Shown piece by piece: positions 52,780 to 61,905 of a stretch of 64,000 nt of DNA. The stretch covers positions 806,001-870,000 of the forward strand of contig NZ_CP121261.1 in the NCBI RefSeq assembly GCF_029637605.1, written 5' to 3'. A program made the translations under genes and the position numbers. The notes under the pieces were generated by a model that was not told the DNA's origin, searched no databases, and saw only the letters and a program-made list of their open reading frames with translations. This DNA is from Achromobacter spanius (GTDB lineage Bacteria > Pseudomonadota > Gammaproteobacteria > Burkholderiales > Burkholderiaceae_B). Each line of letters starts with the position of its first letter. Positions within the stretch are counted from its first letter, which is position 1.

Positions 52780-53760
52780 ATGAACATGACCAGGCGGGCT
52801 TTTATCGGCACGGCCGCGGCAGGGCTGTGCGGCGGCGTGGCGCCGCGCGTTTTCGCTCAGGGCGATTGGCCCGCACGCCCCGTCCGCATCATTTCCCCGT
52901 ATGGCGTCGGCGGCCCCAATGACCTGTCGGCCCGCCTGATCGCGGAATACCTTGGCCGTCGCCTGCACCAGTCCTTCATCGTCGAAAACAAGACGGGGGC
53001 GGGCACCCGGGTGGGCAATGAATTCGTTGCCCACGCACCGGCCGACGGCTACACACTGCTGTATGGCGCGGCGCCATACGCCACGTTGGAAGCCCTGTAC
53101 GGCAAGCTTGGCTACGACCCCAAGAAAGACCTGCAGGCGGTCGCCATGGCGGCGACCGTGCCATTGTTCTTGATCGTGAATGCCGAGTCACCGGCACGGA
53201 CAGCGCAGGAGTTGGTTGCTTTAGGCAAATCGCAGGCCAACGGACTGACTTTCGGTACACCGGGCACCGGTTCGCTTCCTCACCTTGCCGCCGAACTGTT
53301 TCTGCGTGACGCCGACGTCAAGGGTCTGAGCGTGCAATATCGCGGCGACGTCCCTGCGTATACGGATCTGCTTGCAGGCCGGCTCGACGCGACGCTGACC
53401 GCCATCACCGCCGCGCTACCGCATATCCAGGCAGGCAAGCTGCGGGTATTGGGCGTGGCGTCGGCGGCACGCAGCAAGATCTACCCGGACGCACCCACCT
53501 TGCGCGAACAAGGCCTGGCCAACGTGGTCGCCTCTGGCTGGTACGGCTTCCTGGCGCCTGGCGGAACGCCTGCCGCCGTCGTCAGCCGCCTTGACATGGA
53601 AATCAACGGCGCGCTCAAAAACGCGGACATCCAGCGCAAGTTGTTGGCGCAGGGCATGGAACCCTATCCCGGCAACGCAGCGGACTTTGCCGGCTTCATC
53701 GATAGCGAAATGAAAAAGTGGAGCGGAGTCATCAAAGAGGCGAAGATCAAGGGAGAGTGA
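52780..53760 (+). CDS. TTT-family (Bug) periplasmic solute-binding protein
   Basis: 326 residues. The leader TRRAFIGTAAAGLCGGVAPRVFA is a signal with a twin-arginine pair, cut after VFA. The mature part has WPARPVRIISPYGVGGPNDLSARLIAEYLG and IVENKTGAGTRVGNEFVAHAPADGYTLLYG, the two Bug-family ligand loops. Such proteins catch carboxylates; many are orphans without transporter genes nearby, as here. GGAG is seven bases before the ATG. It is divergent from a LysR gene and near an acyl-CoA ligase operon, so a shared carboxylate substrate is likely. Confidence 0.9.
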   Translation: MNMTRRAFIGTAAAGLCGGVAPRVFAQGDWPARPVRIISPYGVGGPNDLSARLIAEYLGRRLHQSFIVENKTGAGTRVGNEFVAHAPADGYTLLYGAAPYATLEALYGKLGYDPKKDLQAVAMAATVPLFLIVNAESPARTAQELVALGKSQANGLTFGTPGTGSLPHLAAELFLRDADVKGLSVQYRGDVPAYTDLLAGRLDATLTAITAALPHIQAGKLRVLGVASAARSKIYPDAPTLREQGLANVVASGWYGFLAPGGTPAAVVSRLDMEINGALKNADIQRKLLAQGMEPYPGNAADFAGFIDSEMKKWSGVIKEAKIKGE

Positions 53761-53918
53761 GCGCCAAGCCTGGCGAGGATGCTCGCTGGCTCCCTATCCT
53801 CGCATCCGTTCACCTTGAGCTTTCGGCCCAGCTTCCGGCGATTGCTTTAGAGGCCGCATCGCGCGTCGCGGAGTGAGGCACCAGCCGATGGTTTTGGGCG
53901 CATCGTCGCAAGCCCACC

Positions 53919-54833
53919 TCACCCCGACTTACCACCCCTACGAAACTCCGCCGGCGTCACCCCCATTTCACGCCGAAATATCCGACTGAAAGCCGCCGCC
54001 GATTCATAGCCAACTTGGCTAGCCACGTCCGACAGAGCGTGATTCTCTTGAAGCAACCGGCTCGCGCAGTGCATCCGCCAGCGGGTCAGATAGTCCAGCG
54101 GTGATTGGCCGACCACAGCCTTGAATCTGGCCGCAAAACCAGAGCGCGACATGCCAGCCGCGCGCGCCAGCGACTCTACCGTCCAGTCCTGGGCCGGGGC
54201 GTCGTGCATTGCTTCCAATGCCAACGCCAGGTGGCGGTCGGCAATAGCGCCCAACCATCCCTGAGTGGGGCCGCCGGGCTGCGCGGCATATGCGCGTATC
54301 GCATGCACGAACAGCAACTCGAAGAGTCGGCTGACCACGGCTTCGGAGCCCAGCCCCGGAGACTCGGTTTCCAGCGCCAGCATTTCCAGCACCGACTGAA
54401 AGGCCAGGCTGCGATGCTGATCCAGCTTCAAATGCAATAGCGACGGCAGCGCGCGAAGCAGGGGCCTGGCGTCGCGCTCGTTCAGATCGAACGACCCGCT
54501 GACGAAGGTGGTAATTGCGCCGCCGCCGCCGACTTGGATGTAGTTGCCGACACGCAATTTCTCGACTTCCACACAATCGATCTGGACAGAGTCTTCGTGG
54601 TCGTACAGGCGGTAGGGCGTGTCGTCCAGCTTGATGAAGACATCGCCACTGCGCATCGATATGGGATGCGGACTGTCAGGCGTAGTCAAAATGGCCGACC
54701 CGCGCACCAGCAGCACAAAGTTCACGCCACGCTCACCAGGGGAATTGAGCCCCCACGGCGCGCTGGCGTCCAAGCGCGTGAAGTTGGCCGTGCGCACGCG
54801 CGAGCCCATGAGGATATTGGCTAGGGGATCCAT
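53919..54833 (-). CDS. AraC-family regulator with cupin N-terminus
   Basis: 304 residues. The N-terminal half is the cupin_6 type (GVNFVLLVRGSAILTTPDSPHPISMRSGDVFIKLDDTPYRLYDH); the C-terminal HTH pair reads WTVESLARAAGMSRSGFAARFKAVVGQSPLDYLTRWRMHCASRLL and LSDVASQVGYESAAAFSRIFRREMGVTPAEFRR. Divergent from the quinone oxidoreductase gene at 54953, its probable target. Confidence 0.9.
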   Translation of the reverse strand: MDPLANILMGSRVRTANFTRLDASAPWGLNSPGERGVNFVLLVRGSAILTTPDSPHPISMRSGDVFIKLDDTPYRLYDHEDSVQIDCVEVEKLRVGNYIQVGGGGAITTFVSGSFDLNERDARPLLRALPSLLHLKLDQHRSLAFQSVLEMLALETESPGLGSEAVVSRLFELLFVHAIRAYAAQPGGPTQGWLGAIADRHLALALEAMHDAPAQDWTVESLARAAGMSRSGFAARFKAVVGQSPLDYLTRWRMHCASRLLQENHALSDVASQVGYESAAAFSRIFRREMGVTPAEFRRGGKSG

Positions 54834-54952
54834 GGCTTCCAGATATTTGGACGATCAGTGCATAAAAATGGACTGATAAGGCTTGTTCGTCTAATTATGC
54901 CTGCATACGATAGACACCATTGAACTCATGGATTCTTTTTGAAGGAGCGGCA

Positions 54953-55924
54953 ATGAAAGCGGTGGTGATGAACGGAATAGGGGACGTCGATGTGCTGGCG
55001 CTTACGGACTTGCCGGACCCCGTGCCCGGCCCTGGACAAGTGCTGGTCCAGATATCCGTAGCCGGTATCAATTTCATGGATATCGGGGTGCGGCGGGGAA
55101 TGGCGTGGAACGAGTTGCCCAACCCGAAGATTCTGGGTGTCGAGGGCGCGGGTCGCGTGTTGGCGCTCGGCGCGGGCGTCGAGGGTTTCTCTATTGGCCA
55201 GCGCGTGGCCTGGGTCTATGCGCCCGGCAGCTATGCGCAGAAGATCGCCATTGCGGCAAGCTCATTGGTGCCAATACCCGATGGAATCGACGACAAGACC
55301 GCTGCGTCGGTGATGATGCAAGGCCTGACAGCCAGCCATTTCGCCACCGACTTTTATGCCACCCAGCCGGGCGACATCGCGTTCGTCCATGCGGCGGCAG
55401 GCGGCCTTGGGCTGTTGCTGACCCAGATCATCAAGCTACGCGGCGGCCGGGTTATCGGCCGCGTTTCGTCGGCGGATAAGGTGGCGGCGGCAAGGGCCGC
55501 GGGTGCGGATCATGTCATCGTCGATGCCGAGGGCAAATTCGTCGAAGAAGCTAAAAGCTTGTCTGGCGGCGAGGGGGTGCATGTGGTGTTCGACGGGTCC
55601 GGCCCCAGCACTTTTCAGGGGTCGATGGACGTGCTGCGCCGCTCCGGAACATTCTGCTGGTACGGCCCTGTGCTGGGTGGACCCGGCCCCCTCGACATCA
55701 TGAGCCTGCCCAAGAGCATCAAGCTGGGCTACGCGGTTTTCTCTGACCACATTCACACGCCGGAACTCTTGCGCGCGCGTTCCAAGCGACTGTTCGATTG
55801 GATTGCCGAAGGCAAGCTCAGGGTGCATATCGGAGGCGAGTATCCGCTCGCCGAAGCCGCGAGGGCGCACGCAGAGATGGCAAGCCGTTCTACGGTGGGC
55901 AAGCTGCTGCTGCGAATGCCTTGA
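54953..55924 (+). CDS. MDR-family quinone oxidoreductase
   Basis: 323 residues. MKAVVMNGIGDVDVLALTDLPDPVPGPGQVLVQISVAGINFMDIGVRRG is the quinone-reductase start; VHAAAGGLGLLLTQIIKLRGG is the nucleotide-binding loop. No zinc ligands. GGAG is five bases before the ATG. Divergent from an AraC gene. Its last 45 codons and the sequence beyond the stop also occur as a fragment at 36354-36560. Confidence 0.9.
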   Translation: MKAVVMNGIGDVDVLALTDLPDPVPGPGQVLVQISVAGINFMDIGVRRGMAWNELPNPKILGVEGAGRVLALGAGVEGFSIGQRVAWVYAPGSYAQKIAIAASSLVPIPDGIDDKTAASVMMQGLTASHFATDFYATQPGDIAFVHAAAGGLGLLLTQIIKLRGGRVIGRVSSADKVAAARAAGADHVIVDAEGKFVEEAKSLSGGEGVHVVFDGSGPSTFQGSMDVLRRSGTFCWYGPVLGGPGPLDIMSLPKSIKLGYAVFSDHIHTPELLRARSKRLFDWIAEGKLRVHIGGEYPLAEAARAHAEMASRSTVGKLLLRMP

Positions 55925-56072
55925 AACTGAAGGCGGTTTTGCTCGTGGGCGCGAGAGTCAGATGTCGGCTGGTTTGGGCAACCGGGGGAGGGGGCATCCG
56001 GGTTGGTCCAGTCGGGCACTATTTATTGAGCAACGTAAAATGGCAGTCTTTCAGCCACCACATGCTTCCCCT

Positions 56073-56363
56073 ATGAACCTTGAACGACTGCGTCGCGAAT
56101 TTCCCAACTTCGACGTAACCACGCTGCCTACCCTGCCCGAAGGGTATTTCGACACGTCGAGCTACATCGATGCCGCTCCTTCATTCGAGAACGCTGAGCG
56201 CGGTTTGAAAGTGTATGTGGACTACGCCAACTACGCCGACCGCGAATCCGGCAGGAGCGAGCGCTTCTGTGTTTCCCGCTATGACGAGGAGGAGGGCGAC
56301 TATGAAGACGTCGCCCTGTCGACTAACGATTGGGCCGAAGTCGTGCGCTTCCTGACCGCCTGA
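56073..56363 (+). CDS. Small acidic protein of unknown function
   Basis: 96 residues, acidic, no signal peptide: FPNFDVTTLPTLPEGYFDTS, VYVDYANYADRESG, ERFCVSRYDEEEGDY, NDWAEVVRFL. I do not recognise a family. An in-frame ATG at 56040 adds 11 residues; neither start has a good ribosome site. The frame is open further upstream but that part runs into the quinone-reductase copy and is not credible. Confidence 0.5.
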   Translation: MNLERLRREFPNFDVTTLPTLPEGYFDTSSYIDAAPSFENAERGLKVYVDYANYADRESGRSERFCVSRYDEEEGDYEDVALSTNDWAEVVRFLTA

Positions 56364-56400
56364 AATCCTTCGCCAGGAGCGGTCGGTTTCAATGGTCTTA

Positions 56401-56595
56401 CCGCTGCTTGATGGGTTTCGCGCGGCAGGCGTTGCGGTCTTTGCGAATGCCTACTCGCGCTGCACCCATCCTACGGCCGTGAATTGTGGGATGGGTGCAG
56501 CGCGCTCTATCAATGGCAAGAACATCGCTGCGCATCGCGCGAAACCCATCACACGGCGGCGGCGTCAGGGCTGGATTGACGATCTATCCACCGCC
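56401..56595. repeat. Dispersed nested palindrome, family B copy 1
   Basis: Outer arms GATGGGTTTCGCGCG (56410-56424) and CGCGCGAAACCCATC (56536-56550); inner arms CGCGCTGCACCCATCCTAC (56457-56475) and its near reverse complement at 56486-56504. The RNA would fold into one long hairpin. The same modules occur three and a half times at 58945-59285. Confidence 0.8.
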
Positions 56596-56660
56596 GTTTG
56601 ATTGGTTTCGCGCGTTGCGTTCAGACGGAACGTGACACAAGCTCACCCAGTACCGTCCAG

Positions 56661-56683
56661 GCGGCAGTATTGCAGTCTGACAC
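56661..56683. repeat. Dispersed repeat, family A copy 5 (right half)
   Basis: GCGGCAGTATTGCAGTCTGA then CAC, matching the right arm of the copy at 58835-58890. The left arm is missing. Confidence 0.65.
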
Positions 56684-56741
56684 TGATTTTTGGACGAGAA
56701 CCGGACGTTCCGCGGTCGCGTGCGTGATCGACTGGGGTATG

Positions 56742-58220
56742 TCACCGAATTTTGCAGTACCGGTTCAGGTGCTCTTGCAATACGGCCGCCCGATCCCTGG
56801 CAAAGACACCCGCCAGGTACCCGTCCGGCCTGACCAGCGCGGCGGCGCCCTCAGCCAAACCGTAGAACCGGGCGAACTGGTCCAGGTGGTCTTCGATCTC
56901 CATGCCGGGTCCAATGCTGTGGATGTGCAAGCCGGCGCTTGGCAGAAAGCTTGAGGGGCCGTTGACCAGCAAGGTCCAGTGCGTGCCCTTAAGCAGCGTG
57001 AACAGGCGCGTGGGGCTGCCGCCCGCGCCACGCACAATGGCATCGGGCACTCGGTTGCCCGGGATAAGTCTGCTGTCGGCTTGCGACGGAAGCGATAGCG
57101 GCGAAGTGGGATACCCGATGTCCAGTTGCTGGACTTCACGGGTCCGCCTGTTGTCCTCCGTTTTGAAACCAGCAAGCAGCCGTGTGGACAGGCCGAGCAC
57201 GTCCGCGGCCACGGGCCGGCGTTCGGCTTCGTAGGTCTCCAGTAGCCCTTCGGGCGCGCCGGCAAGCACGGCCGCTAGCTTCCAGCCGAGGTTGTAGGCG
57301 TCCTGCACGCTGGTGTTAAGGCCTTGTCCGCCGGTGGGAGGATGAACATGTGCGGCATCACCGATCAGGAACACGGGGCCGTCCCGGTAACGGTCGGCCA
57401 GCCTGGCATTCATGTTGTAGGTCGAAGCCCAGGCAACTGAATGGACGGTAATGTCCGTGCGCGCGGTGTGCAGGGCGACGCGTTCAGTCAACGCAGCAGC
57501 GGAAAGGTTGATGTCGCCCTCCAGAGGAACGGGCGCCTGGATCTGAAACAGGTCGGTGCCCGCGAGCGGGCAGATGGCCAGGGGGCCTGCGCCGTTACCG
57601 TCGAACCGGTGCCACATACCGCGCGACAATCCTTCCAGCACGACATCGGCCACGATTGCACGCACGCCTAAAGTTTTGCCCGGAAAGCCTATGCCCAGGG
57701 TGCGGCGAACCAGGCTGCGCCCGCCGTCGGCGCCGACCAGGTAGCGGGCGTGGAGCCTCTGTTCGCCCTCCGGGGTGGCCAGCACGGCTTCTATCCCGTC
57801 GGCGTTGACGTCCATCCCGACCAACTCCACACCACACTCAGGCGCATGGCCCAGTTCCATCAGGCGCTCGCGCATGATCGCTTCGGTCTTGAACTGCGGA
57901 ACCATCAACGGAAGCGGGTAGGGCTCGGCAGGCGTAGGTGCGGCGACGGTCGTCACTTCCTGATCCACGTGACCGCGGTCGACCGAGTATTTGCGAACCG
58001 TGGGATAGATGCCACCCGCAGCCATGGCTCGGTCCAGGATCCCCAGGTCTTCAAAGACCTCTTGGGTGCGCGGTTGAATCCCTTTCCCGCGCGAGCCCGG
58101 AAAGGGTGATGGGAGCTTTTCGATAAGGGCAAAGCGCACGCCGCGCCGCGCCAGTTCTATTGCCAGGGTCAGGCCGGCGGCACCGGCACCGCAGATCAGG
58201 ACGTCAACGGGCTTACGCAT
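56742..58220 (-). CDS. FAD-dependent aromatic hydroxylase-type monooxygenase
   Basis: 492 residues. Motifs in order: VLICGAGAAGLTLAIELARRG for FAD-ADP, YLVGADGGRSLVRRTLG (the DG motif), and FLIGDAAHVHPPTGGQGLNTSVQDAYNLGWKL (the GD motif), with the C-terminal thioredoxin-like part of the phenol-hydroxylase/MhpA branch. It adds one oxygen to an aromatic ring using NAD(P)H. The ATG at 58220 has GGAG upstream. Divergent from a MarR gene, with a palindromic site between them. Substrate unknown. Confidence 0.88.
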   Translation of the reverse strand: MRKPVDVLICGAGAAGLTLAIELARRGVRFALIEKLPSPFPGSRGKGIQPRTQEVFEDLGILDRAMAAGGIYPTVRKYSVDRGHVDQEVTTVAAPTPAEPYPLPLMVPQFKTEAIMRERLMELGHAPECGVELVGMDVNADGIEAVLATPEGEQRLHARYLVGADGGRSLVRRTLGIGFPGKTLGVRAIVADVVLEGLSRGMWHRFDGNGAGPLAICPLAGTDLFQIQAPVPLEGDINLSAAALTERVALHTARTDITVHSVAWASTYNMNARLADRYRDGPVFLIGDAAHVHPPTGGQGLNTSVQDAYNLGWKLAAVLAGAPEGLLETYEAERRPVAADVLGLSTRLLAGFKTEDNRRTREVQQLDIGYPTSPLSLPSQADSRLIPGNRVPDAIVRGAGGSPTRLFTLLKGTHWTLLVNGPSSFLPSAGLHIHSIGPGMEIEDHLDQFARFYGLAEGAAALVRPDGYLAGVFARDRAAVLQEHLNRYCKIR

Positions 58221-58235
58221 CTCAGTTCTCCAAAG

Positions 58236-58254
58236 TGTGTGTAATATGCACACA
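58236..58254. promoter_or_regulatory. MarR-type operator in the divergent promoter
   Basis: TGTGTGTA-ATA-TGCACACA is an inverted repeat with one mismatch. It fills the 49-base gap between the monooxygenase and marR starts and contains TAATAT, a likely -10. Binding of the MarR product would shut both genes. Confidence 0.65.
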
Positions 58255-58269
58255 TTAAGAGGGCAGTCT

Positions 58270-58752
58270 ATGGCCACAAAAAAGAAAGTGCAAGATACAC
58301 ATATCTCGGCGCAGTTGAAGGACCTTCATCGGTCCTTGATCACGATCGTGAGCGTGATGAACCGTCCTAGGAACGACGAACGGCTGATCGCGGAAGCCGG
58401 TGTGCAGTTGGACCAGGCGCTCTTTCGCCTCTTGGTGGTGATCGAGAGGGTGGGCCCGATCGGCGTGGTGGATCTGGCGGATCGCCTTGGCAGGGATTAC
58501 ACGACCATCAGTCGCCAGGTCGCCAAGCTGGAACGGATGGAGATGGTGAAGCGGCACGAGAATCCGGAAGATCGCCGGATGCGCGAAACGGTGGTGTCTT
58601 CCAAGGGCAAAGCCGTGACTGACAAGCTTGACCAGGCCCGCGAGCGTCTGGCACGGGGAATCTTTCAGGACTGGGCCACAGAAGACGTCGCGGATTTAGT
58701 GCGTTTGATGCGAAAGTTCGCAGAGGCGCTGGAGCAGGGTACTCAGGCTTGA
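58270..58752 (+). CDS. MarR-family transcriptional regulator
   Basis: 160 residues. QALFRLLVVIERVGPIGVVDLADRLGRDYTTISRQVAKLERMEMVKRHENPEDRRMRETVVSSKGKAV is the winged helix with its D-x-R wing. GAGGG lies before the ATG at 58270. It likely represses the monooxygenase gene and itself and is released by an aromatic ligand. Confidence 0.9.
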   Translation: MATKKKVQDTHISAQLKDLHRSLITIVSVMNRPRNDERLIAEAGVQLDQALFRLLVVIERVGPIGVVDLADRLGRDYTTISRQVAKLERMEMVKRHENPEDRRMRETVVSSKGKAVTDKLDQARERLARGIFQDWATEDVADLVRLMRKFAEALEQGTQA

Positions 58753-58834
58753 GGTGGCTAGCGTTGAGGCATGGAGCGCGTCGAGCGCTTGGACTTGCCA
58801 CATTGCTGCCGCGCTGTGCCCCGTAAGGAGATAA

Positions 58835-58890
58835 GGTGTCGGACTGCAGTATCAGGGAGATATCACGCGGCGGTATTGCAGTCTGACACC
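58835..58890. repeat. Dispersed palindromic repeat, family A copy 6 (both arms)
   Basis: GGTGTCGGACTGCAGTA (58835-58851) and TATTGCAGTCTGACACC (58874-58890), a 17-base inverted repeat with two mismatches. It is the fullest copy in the window and is followed by GCTTTTTCG, so it may also stop transcription of marR. Confidence 0.75.
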
Positions 58891-58942
58891 GCTTTTTCGT
58901 AATGGGTCCCTTGGATAAGCCACTAATGGCGGGCTGGCGGCA

Positions 58943-59290
58943 CCGCTGCTTGATGGGTTTCGCGCGGTAGGCGTTGCGGCATTTGCGGATGCTTTCTCGC
59001 GCTGCACCCATCCTACGGGTTGATGGATGGTGGCGGGGCGTGGATGGTTTCGTCGTGGTCTCACCGCTGCTTGATGGGTTTCGCGCGGCAGGCGTTGCGT
59101 CATTTGCGAACGCCTACTCGCGCTGCACCCATCCTACGATGGGTTTCGCGCGGTAGGCGTTGCGGCATTTGCGGATGCTTTCTCGCGCTGCACCCATCCT
59201 ACGGCCGTGAATTGTAGGATGGGTGCAGCGCGCCCTGTCAATGGCAAGAACATCGCTGCGCAACGCGCGAAACCCATCACGCGGCGGCTT
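58943..59290. repeat. Dispersed repeat, family B, tandem cluster
   Basis: Three left-half units start with GATGGGTTTCGCGCGG at 58952, 59073 and 59138; each ends with CGCTGCACCCATCCTACG. The third is closed by the right half (59216-59279), ending CGCGCGAAACCCATC. Units one and two differ at a few bases (GGTAGG or GGCAGG; GGATGCTTT or GAACGCCTA). The cluster fills the gap between the converging marR and receptor genes. Confidence 0.85.
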
Positions 59291-59314
59291 GGACCGCGCC
59301 GCAGCCCCCCCGTT

Positions 59315-61780
59315 TCAATACTGATACCGCAACGTCAGCATCACACTACGCGGTTGCCCGTAGTAATTCTGTCGCGACGCGCCGCCGAGCTTCTCGTAGT
59401 ACTTGCGATCGAACAAATTATCGACCGTGAGCGTGCCCTCAACGTGGCGGTTGTAGCGGTAACCAATCTGAGCCGACACGACGGCATAACTGCCCTGGTC
59501 CCAGCGCACGTTGCCGCTTTGCAGATAATTCCCGCTGTTCCAGCGCACGCCCGTGCCCACGCTGAAGCCTTGCAGCGTCGGTTCAGTAAACCGATAACGA
59601 GTCCACAAGTTGATGGCGTGGCGCGGGGTGATCGTGCTGTACGACAGTCCTTCCGTGGCCGCGGCCGCTTCCAGGTACTTGGTCTGCGTGTAGGCATATC
59701 CCGCCACGATGTCCCAGTTTGGCAGCGGCGAACCGCTGATCTCGGTCTCGAAGCCCTGGCTGCGCACCTTGCCCGCCGCCACCGAATACATCGGATTGTT
59801 CAAGTCGCTCATCGCGCGGTTGCGGTCCACGATCTGGAACAGCGCGGCATGCGCGTTCAGCCTGCCATCCATGAACGCGCCTTTCAGGCCGGTTTCGATC
59901 TGGCGTCCCACGCGCGGTGACAGCGTATTGCCCTGCGCGTCGATGTCGGTTTGCGGCTGAAAGATGCTGGTGTAGCTGGCATAGGCGGACACTTGCGGAG
60001 TCAGGTCGTAGACCAGGCCGGCGTACGGCGTGGTGCGCGCGGCGATGCGCGTTTCGGTCTGGCTGAAGTCGCCGAAGTACTGGTTGGCGTTGCGCGCGTC
60101 GTTCTTCCACCAGCCCAGGCGGGCACCCGCGATGAACTTCAAGTTGTCGGTCGCCTGGAAATTTGCTCGGGTATAGAGGCCGAACTCGCTGGTGCGCCCG
60201 TCATTGCCGTTGACCTGTTCCATCTCGGGCATGGGCATGTCGATGACCGGCTCGTAGACGTTGGTCGGGAACAGTGTGCCGCCACCGTAATTGAACTGCT
60301 TGCGCGTGTAGCTGTAGTCGGCGCCCACCAACAGGCTGTGTTCACGACCGAAGGCTGCAACCGGCAGGTTCAGGTGGGCGTCGGCACCGGTGGTTTTCCA
60401 GTGGTTGCGGTACGACCAGGCGATAAGGTTGGTATCGCCGGTAAGCGGGTCGACGGCTCGGTTGGACCAGGTGGTCTGGCGCGTGGGCGTATCGGTATCG
60501 CGATGGAACACGCTTGCCTTGACCACGCCGCCGCCTTCAAGCCGGTGCTCCAGGTCGGCAAAGAACTCGGTGGATTCCTCTTCGATGCGGTTCCATTCCG
60601 CGCTGAGGTTGGTGCTTCGGCGCACGTCCAGCAGCGAGCCATCGGCATACGCCGGCAGGCCGAACGCGGGGGTTGTGCGGGAGCGTTGATGCGTGATGCC
60701 GGCCGCCAGTGTGGTGTACGGCGTAAGGTCGGCCTCGATGATGCCGTAGAGGGTGGGGCGCTCTGAACTTACACGGTCCACGAACGAGCCGCGATCTTCA
60801 TAGGCCGCGATGAAACGTCCGCGAAGCGTGCCCTCGCTGTCGAAAGGCGTGCTCAGGTCGGCCACCGCCCGGTAGTAATCCCACGAGCCGACGCTGGCCT
60901 GCGCGCTGAAGGCGAATTCCTGCAGCGGGCGCTTGCGCACCAGATTCACGCTGCCGCCAGGTTCGCCGGTGCCTTGATACAGGCCGGAGGGGCCGCGCAG
61001 CACTTCAATGCGGTCGTAGATGGCAAGGTCGAAGCCCGCCGACAGGTTGCCGGCCCCGGCTGGCGCGCGCAGGCCGTCAAACTGGATCGTATCCAGCGTA
61101 TAGCCGCGCGAAATAAAGCTGGAAATATTGCCGCCGCTGGAAAGCGTTTCAACGGTGATGCCGGTCACGTTGCGCATTGCGTCCGACAGGCTGTTGAGGT
61201 TCTGGTCATCCAGCTGCTGGCGCGTCACGACCGACACCGACTGCGGAATTTCCTTGAGCGTCTGCGTGCTTTTGCCGAGCGTGACCGCGTTGCTGGTGTA
61301 CGAGTCGGTTCCTTCGCTGGTGGCGGACGTTGCCGCGCCCATGACGGTCACGGCCTCTAGCTGGGTGACGCCGCCTTGCGGCACGGCCTGCAAGGCATAG
61401 GTGCCCGCGGCGCTGGGCACGGCGCGATAGCCGGTGTCCGCAAGCAGGCGGTCGAAGCCTTGCTGCACGCTCATCTCGCCCGAGATGCCGGGGCTCTGGC
61501 GGCCCGCCAGCCAGGCGGGGTCGTAGACGATCTGTACGCCGGCCGCGGCCGCATAGCGCGCCAGCACGGTATCGAGCGCGCCCGCGCCGACCGCCACGGT
61601 GCGGACTTGCGACGATGGCGCCGTGCCGCTTTGCGCTGCGGGCTGTGTCGTTGGTTGTGCGGCTGATTGTGCCGCGGATTGTGCGCCCGCCGTCGCACTC
61701 GCCATGGCCGTGCACCAAAGCGCCGACCAGATCATCGCCTTGCGGGGGGCTTTGCCCCGCGTTGCGCGTACACGTGCCAT
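59315..61780 (-). CDS. TonB-dependent siderophore receptor with STN signalling domain
   Basis: 821 residues. After a signal and a linker rich in AAQ repeats, residues 60-135 form the STN domain (LDTVLARYAAAAGVQIVYDPAWLAGRQSPGISGEMSVQQGFDRLLADTGY) that talks to FecR. The plug has IPQSVSVVTRQQLDDQNLNSLSDAMRNVTGI; the barrel ends LFDRKYYEKLGGASRQNYYGQPRSVMLTLRYQY, with terminal aromatic residue. It imports a ferric siderophore. Start at 61780 (GGAAGA upstream). It follows fecR- and sigma-type genes on the same strand, a standard cell-surface signalling set. Confidence 0.92.
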   Translation of the reverse strand: MARVRATRGKAPRKAMIWSALWCTAMASATAGAQSAAQSAAQPTTQPAAQSGTAPSSQVRTVAVGAGALDTVLARYAAAAGVQIVYDPAWLAGRQSPGISGEMSVQQGFDRLLADTGYRAVPSAAGTYALQAVPQGGVTQLEAVTVMGAATSATSEGTDSYTSNAVTLGKSTQTLKEIPQSVSVVTRQQLDDQNLNSLSDAMRNVTGITVETLSSGGNISSFISRGYTLDTIQFDGLRAPAGAGNLSAGFDLAIYDRIEVLRGPSGLYQGTGEPGGSVNLVRKRPLQEFAFSAQASVGSWDYYRAVADLSTPFDSEGTLRGRFIAAYEDRGSFVDRVSSERPTLYGIIEADLTPYTTLAAGITHQRSRTTPAFGLPAYADGSLLDVRRSTNLSAEWNRIEEESTEFFADLEHRLEGGGVVKASVFHRDTDTPTRQTTWSNRAVDPLTGDTNLIAWSYRNHWKTTGADAHLNLPVAAFGREHSLLVGADYSYTRKQFNYGGGTLFPTNVYEPVIDMPMPEMEQVNGNDGRTSEFGLYTRANFQATDNLKFIAGARLGWWKNDARNANQYFGDFSQTETRIAARTTPYAGLVYDLTPQVSAYASYTSIFQPQTDIDAQGNTLSPRVGRQIETGLKGAFMDGRLNAHAALFQIVDRNRAMSDLNNPMYSVAAGKVRSQGFETEISGSPLPNWDIVAGYAYTQTKYLEAAAATEGLSYSTITPRHAINLWTRYRFTEPTLQGFSVGTGVRWNSGNYLQSGNVRWDQGSYAVVSAQIGYRYNRHVEGTLTVDNLFDRKYYEKLGGASRQNYYGQPRSVMLTLRYQY

Positions 61781-61905
61781 CACTCTTCCATCCTTTCGTC
61801 GTCAAGCAAGATGCGCCCGCATCCCCTCGATGCGGTCTTACTTCCTACTCCGTACGACAACGAAAAAGTGATCACCCTGATGCAGTTATTTTTCTGCGCG
61901 GTAGC

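Noticed and set aside
58974-59217. Two short plus-strand frames in the family B cluster, both reading RHLRTPTRAAPIL-like text
   Set aside because: They are the repeat read as protein; no ribosome site and no conservation beyond the repeat itself.
58943-59290. CRISPR array
   Set aside because: Units are about 66 bases, adjacent or irregularly spaced, and palindromic as a whole; there are no regular spacers and no cas genes.
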